Origin: an uncultured bacterium
GTDB taxonomy: Bacteria > Spirochaetota > Spirochaetia > Sphaerochaetales > Sphaerochaetaceae
DNA length: 64,000 bases
Assembly: GCA_905215015.1 (NCBI GenBank)
Contig: CAJMOS010000002.1
Coordinates: 6,812-70,811, forward strand
Direction of reading: 5' to 3'
Shown here: one piece after another, positions 49,633-57,791 of the stretch
Numbering within the stretch: the first letter of the stretch is position 1
Layout: each line of letters begins with the position of its first letter
Notes under the pieces: model-generated
Seen by the model: only the letters and a program-made list of their open reading frames with translations
Told to the model about the DNA's origin: nothing
Database searches by the model: none
Program-made: the position numbers and the translations under genes

Positions 49633-51259
49633 AGAGCTACCAAAGATCGCTGTCGACCCGGACAAGGCGAGAGTGGCGGTCGCGCTTGCCTGCCAGAAGC
49701 TGGAAGCCTCTTACCCGAGGCTTGATCCGGAGAGCTACGCCACCTTCTCCAAGACGGGCGACCGGGTTTCCTATGAGGAGCCCTATTTCCAGCGACGGGA
49801 GCTGCTCCTCACGTTCGCGATCGCCCAGTGGCTCCAGCCACGACAGGAGTTCCTGCAAAAGGTCGAGGAGGGAATCGGCCTGTTGCTTGCCGAGCCCAGC
49901 TGGTGCCTGCCCGCCCACAACACCTATGTCAGGGACGCTCCCGTGCTCCCCTTTCCCGACCCGGACCGTCCGGTCATCGACCTGTTTGCCGCCGAAACCG
50001 GCGCCACCCTCGCCATCATCCAGAGTCTGGTTTCCTTGAGCGGACCACGAAAGGAACGCCTGGAAGCGGAGCTGGAGAAGCGGATCAAGGTCCCGTATTG
50101 CTCCACCCATTTCTGGTGGATGGGAGATGGGGATGAGCCCATGTGCAACTGGAGCCCGTGGTGCACAAGCAACGTGCTGCTCGTCTTCCTGCTGACCGGT
50201 GGCGCTATTGACGAGCGGAAGCTGGCGGACAAGGCTGTCTACACCCTGCAGTGTTTCCTGAAGGATTTAGGCGAGGACGGGGGATATCCCGAAGGGGTGG
50301 AATACTGGACCCATGCGGCGCTTCCCCTTGTGGTCTCCCTCGCCTTGCTGAAGGAGATGGGCTGCGAGGAAGCGGCGGAAATGGAGTCCTCGACGAAGGT
50401 GCAAGCCTTGTTGGACTTTCCGCTAGCGATGCACGCAGAAGGACCTTGGTATCTGAACTGGGGGGACTGCTCGGCAAAGGCGAAAGTGGGCGATGTGCGG
50501 ATTCTTTGGGGCGGGCGTTGCTTCCCCTGCGAGGAAACCCCCACGACCGATGGAATGCACGATGGCCTGATCCGGTATCTTTCTATTGGAAAATATCAGG
50601 CACATGGCAAACCTAAACCATCATTACCCTACTACCACTATTCCTCGCTCGGTCTTTCCGTCTGGCACAAGGAGGGGTGGGTCCTCGGAGTACGGGCCGG
50701 TTCCAACGGCTTCAGCCACCAGCACAACGACCTTGGTTCTCTGACCCTGTACTGGAAAGGAAAGCCTTGGCTGGTCGACGTCGGGGTGGAGACCTATACC
50801 GGAAAAACCTTCAGCCCGGAACGCTACACGATTTGGACCATGCGCAGCCCTTGGCACAACACGGTCAACCCTCGGGACGGGGAACAGAAAAGCGACGGAA
50901 AGGCGCAGGTAATCAGAAGTGACGGGCATGGCTTCGAAGGAGTCTTTGATGGGGCCTATCCGCGGCAATGGCATTGGAGACGCGCTTTCTCCATAGGCAG
51001 GGAGGTTTCTGTCGAGGATACGTGCCCCCAAGGTTCCGTGCTGACCTTGATCAGCTGGACGAAGCCCGAAGCCGAAGGGCGGCTCATCCGCTATCCCGGG
51101 CTGGGTCTGATCCGTTTCCGGGAACCCGTCGCCGTCACCCTTGAGGAAATTCCCGTCACCGACGCCCGCCTGCATCTGGCATGGAAGGGAAGCCTCTGGC
51201 GCCTGCTGGTCACCGGAGGTCCTTTTTCCTGGGTCATCGAGCCGACAGACGGAAGGTGA
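49622..51259 (+). CDS. Heparinase II/III-family protein (PL21-like)
   Basis: A 545-residue heparinase II/III-superfamily protein without signal peptide. The toroid domain includes NWSPWCTSNVLLVFLL (about 177), DGGYPEGVEYW (about 219) and a His in THAALPL. The beta domain has the FSHQHNDLGSLTLYWKGK run (about 362-380), giving the conserved His-Asn pair, and SPWHNTVNPR (about 407). This pattern is close to heparinase II itself, which has NW-PWC and HNDLG-type motifs. It should cleave the uronic-acid backbone by elimination, alongside the lyase at 39986. It is translated from within the regulator gene, so enzyme and regulator share an operon. Its 3' end overlaps the convergent GH2 gene by 26 bases. 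Confidence 0.85.
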   Translation: MNRKELPKIAVDPDKARVAVALACQKLEASYPRLDPESYATFSKTGDRVSYEEPYFQRRELLLTFAIAQWLQPRQEFLQKVEEGIGLLLAEPSWCLPAHNTYVRDAPVLPFPDPDRPVIDLFAAETGATLAIIQSLVSLSGPRKERLEAELEKRIKVPYCSTHFWWMGDGDEPMCNWSPWCTSNVLLVFLLTGGAIDERKLADKAVYTLQCFLKDLGEDGGYPEGVEYWTHAALPLVVSLALLKEMGCEEAAEMESSTKVQALLDFPLAMHAEGPWYLNWGDCSAKAKVGDVRILWGGRCFPCEETPTTDGMHDGLIRYLSIGKYQAHGKPKPSLPYYHYSSLGLSVWHKEGWVLGVRAGSNGFSHQHNDLGSLTLYWKGKPWLVDVGVETYTGKTFSPERYTIWTMRSPWHNTVNPRDGEQKSDGKAQVIRSDGHGFEGVFDGAYPRQWHWRRAFSIGREVSVEDTCPQGSVLTLISWTKPEAEGRLIRYPGLGLIRFREPVAVTLEEIPVTDARLHLAWKGSLWRLLVTGGPFSWVIEPTDGR

Positions 51260-54086
51260 ACGACTCTCCTTTCTTCATTGAGAAAAGGGCGTCATCGTGC
51301 GGCGTAGCGCCCCAGCTATTGTCTCCCCCGATACCCATGGTGCCCTTGCAGAGCGTCACCACCGTTTTGGTGATGGGCGGCAGCTCGTCAGGATGCCTGG
51401 CCTGTTCGATTTCCTCGGCCGTCCAGGGGAGGACGTTGGCGAAGCAAGGCGCTGACTCCAGGACAAGCGAGCCTCCCACCTCCACGCGAGTCGTCTCGCA
51501 TCTCCCGCCTTCCTCCTGCGGCCGGACATAGTGGGGCAGGTTGTCCTTCGCGTCGAAACGGAAGACACCCCAGCGCGCGCCATAGCGTCGGTCTGGATAG
51601 GTCGCTTCGGGCCCGAGGCCGGTATACACGACGTCGCCCGCAGCAGCGTCAAGGACGAGCTCCAATCCGAAACGCGGCATTTCCATCGTTTCTCCCAGCC
51701 AGGTCATGGTGACGGTCAGGGCACCCTCCTCGTCAGCCTGATAGGTTATCCGCACGTCGCTTCCCAAGATTGGCAGGGTCAGCAAAGACTGCACGCTCGT
51801 TCCGTCCCACGCCACACCCCGGCAGGTGGGGCAGGAACCGGCGACGAAGAAGGGTGCGTACCTCGCCATCATCCCGCAACCCCGGTCATTGTCCGTCGTC
51901 GCCCTGGAAAGGGAAAGACGGGCAGGGCTTGCCAACAGCTCGCCACGACCGGAACGTAGCGATACCAGCATGCCGCTTTCCCTGCTGACCAAACTGTGGA
52001 GACGGGAGCCATGGAAACCGTAGTTGACGTTTCCTTCCACCAGGGGAGCGCGGGTACTCGGTTCCAGATTCCTTGGTTGTCCTTGCCGTTGCAATTCTCC
52101 ATAGGCGACCTCAAAGCCTTGCTCGGCCCACGCGGTCCGCTTTTTGAGGCGGATGCTGCAGCTCTGGCAACCTGGCAGGGGCATGCGCTCGCCTGGCTTG
52201 AGGGCAAGGTTCCTGACCTCTTGCCTGCCATCGACAGCCACCACCACCTGGTACTCGGAGAGGTTGGTGAAGAGACTCTCGTTGGTGATCCAGAGCCTTC
52301 CCTCGATCTCTTGGAAATAGAAGGGTTGATAGCATCCCTTTACCTCCTGGACCTTCGGGGTCAACGTCCGGTCGGCGGCGATGATGCCGTTGCAGCAGAA
52401 CGTGTAGTCGGTGGGCCTGTCGCCCCAGTCGCCCCCGTAGGTAAGCTCCTTGCCCCTGAGGAGGCCTTGGTCAATCCAGTCCCAGATGAAACCGCCTTGG
52501 AAACGTTTCTCCCTGCGGTGCAAATCCTGGTAGTCGATCAGTCCCCCCAGCGAGGTGCCCATGGCATGGCTGTACTCGCACATGATCACCGGCTTCTCAG
52601 GCCGGTCCTTGAGCAGTTGCACGACGTTCGCGACCGGGGTGTACATCCTGCTTTCCACGTCGCTGGTGTCGGGGTAGCGTCTGTCGCGGCCCACCCCTTC
52701 GTAGTGGACCAGCCGCGAGGGATCCTTGCGCTTGGCGTACCGGCTCATCTCCCAGAGGTTCTTTCCACCATAGCTCTCGTTGCCGAGGCTCCAGAAAAGG
52801 ATCGAGGGGTGGTTCTTGTCCCGCTCGATCATGGCGTCCAGACGGTCGAGCGCCAACGGCAGGTATTTCGGGTCGTCTCCGGGGAGCGTGTCCCCGTCGG
52901 GATCGACCTTCCCCATTTTCTGCCAGGTGCCATGGGTCTCCAGGTTGGTCTCGTCGATCACGTACAGGCCGTACCGGTCACAGAGGTCGTACCAGCGTTC
53001 TTGGTCGGGGTAGTGGCAGGTGCGTACCGCGTTGATGCCCATGCGTTTCATGGTCCTGATATCCCAGAGCATGTCCCGCTCGGTCACCGAACGGGCTCGT
53101 CGGGCGTCCCACTCATGGCGGTTGACCCCTTTGAACACCAGTCGTTGCCCATTGAGGGTGATGATGCCGTCACGCATCTCGATCCTGCGCCAGCCGACGG
53201 TAAGGGGGATGGTCTCAAGGATGGTATCCCCCATCAGCAGCGAGAGTGATCCCTTTTCCAGAAAAGGCCTCTCAGCGCTCCAGAGCGGAGGATTGTCGAC
53301 CGCCAAGGAAAGTCTTTCGTTCAAGGTTTCGGATTTGATGGTCTCTTTCCCATATGAAAGGGTGATTTCCATGCCTTTTTCCGGGTGTGAGACCTCCACG
53401 TCGACAGAAAGGTTTCCATGGGTCAAGCTTTCGTCCAGGTCGGCATGGACGAACCAGTTCCGGATATGGGTGCGCTTTCTGGGAATCAGATAGACGCTAC
53501 GGAACAGGCCCGGAAGACGCCAGAAATCCTGGTCCTCGAACCAGCTGCCCAGCGAGAAGCGGAAGACCCAGACGGTGAGACGGTTGCTCCCCTGGTGGAT
53601 GAACGGGGTCAGGTCGAACTCCTTCGGGGTGAAGCTGTCGGTCCCGTAGCCGACGAATGTTCCGTTGCAGAAGAGCGCAAGGGCGCTGTCGGCTCCCTCG
53701 AGACGGATGACCAGTTCCTGTCCGCCGTCCTTCCATTCGAAATCCTTGGCGTAGACGCCGACCGGGTTGTACCCGGAAGGAATCTTGGGAGGATGGAGGT
53801 CTTCCTGCCCATCCCATGGGTACTGGGTGTTGACATACTGTGGTTTCCCATAGCCCTGCAGGGCGTAGGAGAGGGGGACCTTGATGGTGTCCCAGGAGGC
53901 AAGATCTTCGGACGGGTCGTTGACGGAAAGGGGCATCTGGTCTGCCGTTGGCGCATATCTGAACGCCCAACTGCCGTCAAGGGAAATCCAATTCCTCCGC
54001 CGTGGGAAGGGAAGGGAGCTGTGATGGGCGAGAGCCCCCATGCGAAACGACGCCGGATCCTCGAGCATCGACAGGGAGAATTCCAT
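51234..54086 (-). CDS. Glycoside hydrolase family 2, beta-galactosidase (LacZ-like, large form)
   Basis: A 950-residue enzyme with five-domain LacZ architecture: jelly-roll (SLDGSWAFRYAPTAD, about 38), two immunoglobulin-like domains, TIM barrel with GVNRHEWDA and DETNLETHG, and a beta-gal small-chain C-terminus from about 680. The acid/base Glu is in FWSLGNESYG (about 433) and the nucleophile Glu in VIMCEYSHAMG (about 508). No signal peptide. In this locus it would release galactose- or N-acetyl-galactose-like units from imported oligosaccharides. It faces the heparinase-like gene tail to tail and lies 58 bases beyond the 3' end of the SRP RNA gene on the same strand. Confidence 0.93.
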   Translation of the reverse strand: MEFSLSMLEDPASFRMGALAHHSSLPFPRRRNWISLDGSWAFRYAPTADQMPLSVNDPSEDLASWDTIKVPLSYALQGYGKPQYVNTQYPWDGQEDLHPPKIPSGYNPVGVYAKDFEWKDGGQELVIRLEGADSALALFCNGTFVGYGTDSFTPKEFDLTPFIHQGSNRLTVWVFRFSLGSWFEDQDFWRLPGLFRSVYLIPRKRTHIRNWFVHADLDESLTHGNLSVDVEVSHPEKGMEITLSYGKETIKSETLNERLSLAVDNPPLWSAERPFLEKGSLSLLMGDTILETIPLTVGWRRIEMRDGIITLNGQRLVFKGVNRHEWDARRARSVTERDMLWDIRTMKRMGINAVRTCHYPDQERWYDLCDRYGLYVIDETNLETHGTWQKMGKVDPDGDTLPGDDPKYLPLALDRLDAMIERDKNHPSILFWSLGNESYGGKNLWEMSRYAKRKDPSRLVHYEGVGRDRRYPDTSDVESRMYTPVANVVQLLKDRPEKPVIMCEYSHAMGTSLGGLIDYQDLHRREKRFQGGFIWDWIDQGLLRGKELTYGGDWGDRPTDYTFCCNGIIAADRTLTPKVQEVKGCYQPFYFQEIEGRLWITNESLFTNLSEYQVVVAVDGRQEVRNLALKPGERMPLPGCQSCSIRLKKRTAWAEQGFEVAYGELQRQGQPRNLEPSTRAPLVEGNVNYGFHGSRLHSLVSRESGMLVSLRSGRGELLASPARLSLSRATTDNDRGCGMMARYAPFFVAGSCPTCRGVAWDGTSVQSLLTLPILGSDVRITYQADEEGALTVTMTWLGETMEMPRFGLELVLDAAAGDVVYTGLGPEATYPDRRYGARWGVFRFDAKDNLPHYVRPQEEGGRCETTRVEVGGSLVLESAPCFANVLPWTAEEIEQARHPDELPPITKTVVTLCKGTMGIGGDNSWGATPHDDALFSMKKGESFTFRLSAR

Positions 54087-54137
54087 GGTAGACCTACCTT
54101 GCCCTTCAGCGTATCACAGATTGTTACGGTCTGTATG

Positions 54138-54143
54138 AAAAAA
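54138..54143 (-). terminator. T-run ending the tRNA-SRP RNA transcript
   Basis: On the minus strand the closing stem of the SRP RNA (ending TGTTGGCTGG) is followed immediately by TTTTTT, so the RNA's own terminal helix acts as the terminator hairpin. Confidence 0.75.
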
Positions 54144-54248
<105 letters not shown>

Positions 54249-54260
54249 AAAAAAAGAATT

Positions 54261-54347
54261 CGGAGAGAGAGGGATTCGAACCCTCGATACCATTGCTGAT
54301 ATACACCCCTTCCAAGGGTGCACCTTCGACCACTCGGACACCTCTCC
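54261..54347 (-). tRNA. tRNA-Ser (anticodon GGA)
   Basis: An 87-nt class II tRNA with long variable arm. Acceptor GGAGAGG pairs with CTCTCC, discriminator G; the anticodon loop TTGGAAG gives GGA, reading UCC and UCU. The T-arm is GGTTCGAATCC. CCA is not encoded. Confidence 0.95.
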
Positions 54348-54385
54348 ACGGTCGATCAATTACCCTTCAAAAGAAATCCGGGTAT

Positions 54386-54474
54386 CGGAGAGAGAGGGAT
54401 TCGAACCCTCGGTACCGGAAAACCAGTACACTGGATTTCGAGTCCAGCTCCTTCGACCACTCGGACATCTCTCC
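54386..54474 (-). tRNA. tRNA-Ser (anticodon CGA)
   Basis: An 89-nt class II tRNA. Anticodon stem CTGGA/TCCAG encloses CTCGAAA, giving CGA, reading UCG. Long variable arm, discriminator G, no encoded CCA. Confidence 0.95.
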
Positions 54475-54492
54475 AGGCGATTAACCTCTATA

Positions 54493-54566
54493 TGAGACTG
54501 AGAAGATTCGAACTTCCGACCCTCAGTTCCGCAAACTGGTACTCTATCCAGCTGAGCTACAGTCTC
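54493..54566 (-). tRNA. tRNA-Arg (anticodon GCG)
   Basis: A 74-nt class I tRNA. Acceptor GAGACTG pairs with CAGTCTC, discriminator A. The loop TTGCGGA gives anticodon GCG, reading CGC (and CGU). The first anticodon-stem pair is a C-A mismatch. Most bacteria decode these codons with ACG modified to inosine, so GCG is unusual. No encoded CCA. Confidence 0.88.
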
Positions 54567-54585
54567 ATCTTGTAAAAAACCAAAG

Positions 54586-54672
54586 CGGAGAGGCGGGGAT
54601 TCGAACCCCGGAACCCGTTACCAGGTTAACTCCTTAGCAGGGAGCCCGATTCGGCCACTCTCGCACCTCTCC
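54586..54672 (-). tRNA. tRNA-Ser (anticodon GCT)
   Basis: An 87-nt class II tRNA. The anticodon loop CTGCTAA in the stem GCTCC/GGAGT gives GCT, reading AGC and AGU. Long variable arm, discriminator G, no encoded CCA. Confidence 0.95.
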
Positions 54673-54699
54673 AGGAATTACCTTCGACTGATACGTAAT

Positions 54700-54784
54700 C
54701 GGAGAGAGTGGGATTCGAACCCACGGAGACTTGCGCCTCAACAGTTTTCAAAACTGTCTCCTTCGACCACTCGGACACCTCTCC
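54700..54784 (-). tRNA. tRNA-Ser (anticodon TGA)
   Basis: An 85-nt class II tRNA. Stem ACAGT/ACTGT encloses TTTGAAA, giving TGA, reading UCA and other UCN codons by wobble. First gene of the tRNA-SRP RNA transcript. Discriminator G, no encoded CCA. Confidence 0.95.
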
Positions 54785-54845
54785 AAGGAAATCGTTCCGA
54801 CAAGCGAAACAGATATCCGACAGGCCCTTCACCAGTCGTTTGACA

Positions 54846-54874
54846 ACTATAGTTTCCGATAGTCTTTTTGTCAA
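54846..54874 (-). promoter_or_regulatory. Strong sigma-70 promoter for the tRNA-SRP RNA cluster
   Basis: On the minus strand a perfect TTGACA (54874-54869) and TATAGT (54851-54846) have the ideal 17-base spacer. The start would be near 54839, about 55 bases before tRNA-Ser(TGA). No other promoter or terminator is seen before the T-run at 54138. Confidence 0.85.
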
Positions 54875-54917
54875 CCACTGGATTTTCTTCTCCCGTCCTT
54901 TTTGCTATGGTTAAGGT

Positions 54918-56309
54918 ATGTTCCGCATGTTCGGAAAAGGTTCGTCCCATAAATCGGTTCCCAAACTGACCGAGGAAGACAAGACGCATGAGAAAAAGAA
55001 GATAGAGACACTCAAGGCCGGGATGTTGGCCCGTGAGGCGCTCGCGTTGTGCAAAAAGCTGCTCGACGCCCACGGACCGAGGCTTTCTGGTAGTGAGTCC
55101 TGTCTCCTGACGGCCGATGAACTGCGCGACGCTCTCGGAACGTACTGCTCCAAGACAGGGGTCGACGATATCCGGATTGCCAGCAGGGCTCCCGTCCTGC
55201 CCTGGAAACTGGTCGGCGTCGTCTATCCGGTTGTCGTCCTGGCGCTCTGCCTCGGCTTCCCGCTTGTCGGCACCGGCCTCTACCTTCTGTTCGGACTCTA
55301 TGCGCTACGGGAAATCTACTGGTATCGGCCTCTGTTTGAGAAATACCAGAAACGCGCCCGAGGAAAGAATGTCTGGGCGGTCATCGAACCGGAGGGCGAG
55401 GCGACCCACACCTTGATTTTCGGCGCCCACCATGACAGCGCCAGGATGTGGCGTTTTTCCAAAGACGACCGGAAGGAATATACGCGTAACGTCACCTTGC
55501 CCTTGGGGGCGATTGGTCTGCTGGGGCTTGAGTGCGTGGTCCAGCTCTTCACCGAGCTGGTTTCCGGTACCATCCTCACCCCGAACCTGCCGTCTCCAAG
55601 CCTGATTCTCTACCTGGTTGTCCTGATTGCGGGCATCCCCTTGGTCTGGCGCCTGAGGAAGGTGCTGGGCGACGAGGGGGCTCCTGGCGCGGGGGACAAC
55701 CTGCTCTCCGGCGCCCTGCTGGTCCAGCTGGCAAGGTACTATGACTGGAGGAAGCGATGTGGCTTCCCCCTCACGCATACCCGGCTGGTCTTTGCTTCGT
55801 TCGACGGAGAAGAGTGCGGGCTGAGGGGCAGCAGGCGTTTTTTCGAGGACCACCACTGGGAAGGTGAGGTGGAGATGCTCAACTTCGACTGTCTCTACCG
55901 CGCCAAGTCGCTCAGCTTCCTGAGCCAGGACGTCAATGGCAGCCAGCAACTGGACCAGGAACTGGCCAGTTCTCTGGTGGCCACCGCCAAGCAGATGGGG
56001 TATCAGGCAGGCATGGGCTCCATTCCCTTCCTTGGAGGAGGAACCGACGCCGCCTCGGCGATGCGCGCCGGCATCCCGGCGACTACCATGACGGCAGTGT
56101 CCTGGAACGACAGGCAAAGCGGGAATGTCTCGCACACCAGCGATGACACGACCGAGGCGATTGAAGAGCAGGTGGTCGAGGAGGCGATTTCGATCGCCAT
56201 CAAATGGATTGACCAGCACGAGCAGGAACACCAATCGGCCAAACCCCAACAGAAGCAGGAACCACCCAGAAAGGAGGTGCCTTCCCTTCTTTTCAAACGA
56301 TTGTTTTGA
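54918..56309 (+). CDS. M28-family metallopeptidase with membrane insertions
   Basis: A 463-residue M28 (aminopeptidase-like) zinc peptidase. Metal ligands are in FGAHHDSA (His about 171), GAGDNLLSG (Asp about 259), FDGEECGLRGS (catalytic Glu and ligand about 298), NFDCLY (Asp about 322) and SHTSDD (His about 406). A hydrophobic pair of segments at about 94-133 precedes the catalytic part, and a second pair at about 193-243 is inserted between the first and second ligands, so the fold wraps around a membrane hairpin. The first 50 residues are basic. Monocistronic, divergent from the tRNA cluster and convergent with YigZ (17-base overlap). Substrate unknown. Confidence 0.83.
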   Translation: MFRMFGKGSSHKSVPKLTEEDKTHEKKKIETLKAGMLAREALALCKKLLDAHGPRLSGSESCLLTADELRDALGTYCSKTGVDDIRIASRAPVLPWKLVGVVYPVVVLALCLGFPLVGTGLYLLFGLYALREIYWYRPLFEKYQKRARGKNVWAVIEPEGEATHTLIFGAHHDSARMWRFSKDDRKEYTRNVTLPLGAIGLLGLECVVQLFTELVSGTILTPNLPSPSLILYLVVLIAGIPLVWRLRKVLGDEGAPGAGDNLLSGALLVQLARYYDWRKRCGFPLTHTRLVFASFDGEECGLRGSRRFFEDHHWEGEVEMLNFDCLYRAKSLSFLSQDVNGSQQLDQELASSLVATAKQMGYQAGMGSIPFLGGGTDAASAMRAGIPATTMTAVSWNDRQSGNVSHTSDDTTEAIEEQVVEEAISIAIKWIDQHEQEHQSAKPQQKQEPPRKEVPSLLFKRLF

Positions 56310-56895
56310 AGGATACCAGCGCTTGCGCTCCGGTCAGTTCGGTCAGAGAGTCGGAAAGCTTTCGCTCTTGGCTTGAGGCGATGGTTCCGGAAATCGTCAC
56401 GTCGGTCTCGAAGCTTTCGCCATCCACTTGGGCCCCGACGGAGTCCAGCAGCATCCGTACCGGCTTGTACTGGTTGTAGGAGACAAGCAACGAGAAGGAG
56501 CTCTTGCGCACCTGTTCCTCGGTCCGGCAGAGAGCGATTACCCCTTTGGCGCTGTCGCCGTAGGCGGAGACCAGACCGCCGGTGCCCAGCAGGGTTCCCC
56601 CGAAATAGCGGACCACCAGGACGCAGATGTCGGTGATTCCGCTGCCCTTGACTACCTCGAGCACCGGTCTTCCTGCCGTATTCTTTGGTTCCTTGTCGTC
56701 GCTGGAGCTGAACAGGCTTCCCTGCTTGCCTACCACCGCCGCGTGGACCACGTGGTTCGCGCCGGGGTGCATGGCACGAACCTCCCGCACCAGCTCTTTG
56801 GCCATTTCCAGCGAGGTGCACGTGCGGGCATAGGCGATGAACTTGGACTTTTTCACCTCGATTTGAAAGACTGGCTCGTTCAGCAGGATCTTCAT
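56293..56895 (-). CDS. yigZ: YigZ/IMPACT-family protein (UPF0029)
   Basis: A 200-residue YigZ-family protein, normal length (about 205). The N-terminal domain has KKSKFIAYA and the signature SSSDDKEPKNTAG (usually SDDGEPSGTAG, so the loop is altered), followed by VVRYFGGTLLGTGGLVSAYG. The C-terminal DUF1949 domain spans about 130-200. The family may act near ribosomes or as a peptidase-associated factor; the function is not settled. ATG 56895 is chosen because AGGTGG lies five bases before it within the end of the aldo/keto reductase gene. Last gene of a three-gene operon. Confidence 0.9.
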   Translation of the reverse strand: MKILLNEPVFQIEVKKSKFIAYARTCTSLEMAKELVREVRAMHPGANHVVHAAVVGKQGSLFSSSDDKEPKNTAGRPVLEVVKGSGITDICVLVVRYFGGTLLGTGGLVSAYGDSAKGVIALCRTEEQVRKSSFSLLVSYNQYKPVRMLLDSVGAQVDGESFETDVTISGTIASSQERKLSDSLTELTGAQALVSFKTIV

Positions 56896-56897
56896 CT

Positions 56898-57791
56898 TCA
56901 CCACCTGTGCGCGAATACCGTGTCCTGCCAGGCAGGTGCAAGGGCCGAGAGGTTGTCCCCCAGCGTGGTCAGCATAGCACGTTCATCCCCTGACAGGGAG
57001 ACAGGTTCCAGATCCTGGGCGAGTTGCTCTTTGGAACGGGCTCCCAGCACAACCTGGTCGAAGCCTTGCGCCATGGCCCAGGAAAGGGCCACCTGGCTCA
57101 TCGAGCAGTGGTGTATCCGGGAAACCTCGCGGATTCCGGCAAGGAGCGCCTGGAACTGGAGCGGGTGTTGGTAGCAATACAGCGTTCCCCTCGTGTCGTC
57201 GGGAGGATTGTCATGCCTGCCTCCAAGCAGTCCCATGCCGGTCGGGCTGTATCCGGAAAGGAAGATGCCGCGCTCTTCGCAGAAGGAGACCATTTCCCGG
57301 AGATTCCGGGTCCAGAGCAGGGAGCAATGGACCTGTACCGCCTTGACGGGAACTTCCCTCAGCAGCGACTCGAGGTAGAAAGGGGTGACGTTGCAGATGC
57401 CGATAGCCTTCGCCTCAGGGTGGGTTCCCATGCGCTCCAGCGTCTGTTTGACGTCGTGTTTGGAGCTCGGCCAATGAAGGTACCAGATGTCGACGTAACC
57501 GGTAAGAAGCCGTGACAGGCTTTCCCTCAGATTGTCGCGCCCCATCGTTTTGGTGGAGATGAAAAGCGTTTTCCTGTCGAGAGGGAAGCGCTTCAACTGC
57601 TGGCCAAGCATCTGCTCGGCCCTGCCGTTCTGGTAGGCGTAGGCGGTATCGAAGGCGCGGATGCCGCTCCGGATGGCGAGGTGGAGCGTCTTCAGAGAGT
57701 CGCTCCGTTGCTGGTCGCCCCAGAAACCGGCGTTTCCAGCGAAGGCCCATGTGCCCAGCGCGAGCTCAGTTTTCCTCGGGTTCGTCCTCAA
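56898..57791 (-). CDS. Aldo/keto reductase
   Basis: A 297-residue NADPH-dependent (beta/alpha)8 reductase. The catalytic tetrad is visible: Asp and Tyr in FDTAYAYQNG (about 48-53), Lys in FISTKT (about 80) and His in WYLHWP (about 107). The nucleotide-binding end is LGARSKEQL (about 249). AKRs reduce aldehydes and ketones of sugars or metabolites; the substrate is not predictable. Its start overlaps the Nudix gene by 26 bases and its stop runs into the yigZ ribosome site, so all three are one operon. Confidence 0.9.
   Translation of the reverse strand: MRTNPRKTELALGTWAFAGNAGFWGDQQRSDSLKTLHLAIRSGIRAFDTAYAYQNGRAEQMLGQQLKRFPLDRKTLFISTKTMGRDNLRESLSRLLTGYVDIWYLHWPSSKHDVKQTLERMGTHPEAKAIGICNVTPFYLESLLREVPVKAVQVHCSLLWTRNLREMVSFCEERGIFLSGYSPTGMGLLGGRHDNPPDDTRGTLYCYQHPLQFQALLAGIREVSRIHHCSMSQVALSWAMAQGFDQVVLGARSKEQLAQDLEPVSLSGDERAMLTTLGDNLSALAPAWQDTVFAHRW

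Larger units (their letters stand above)
38241..54086. other. Glycosaminoglycan/uronate oligosaccharide utilisation locus
   Basis: Nine catabolic, transport and regulatory genes fill the space between dnaX and the SRP RNA gene. Minus strand: binding protein - permease - permease - GH88 - heparinase II/III-like - GH2. Plus strand, divergent: kinase - regulator - heparinase II/III-like. A second GH2 gene is convergent with the last. No enzyme has a signal peptide, so depolymerisation is completed in the cytoplasm after import. GH88 plus heparinase-fold proteins points to unsaturated uronic-acid disaccharides from hyaluronan, chondroitin, heparin or a similar plant or algal uronan. Confidence 0.7.

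Noticed and set aside
54840..54874. Plus-strand TTGACA as a promoter for the M28 peptidase gene
   Set aside because: No -10 element lies 16-18 bases downstream on the plus strand; the site works in the other direction as a near-perfect tRNA promoter.
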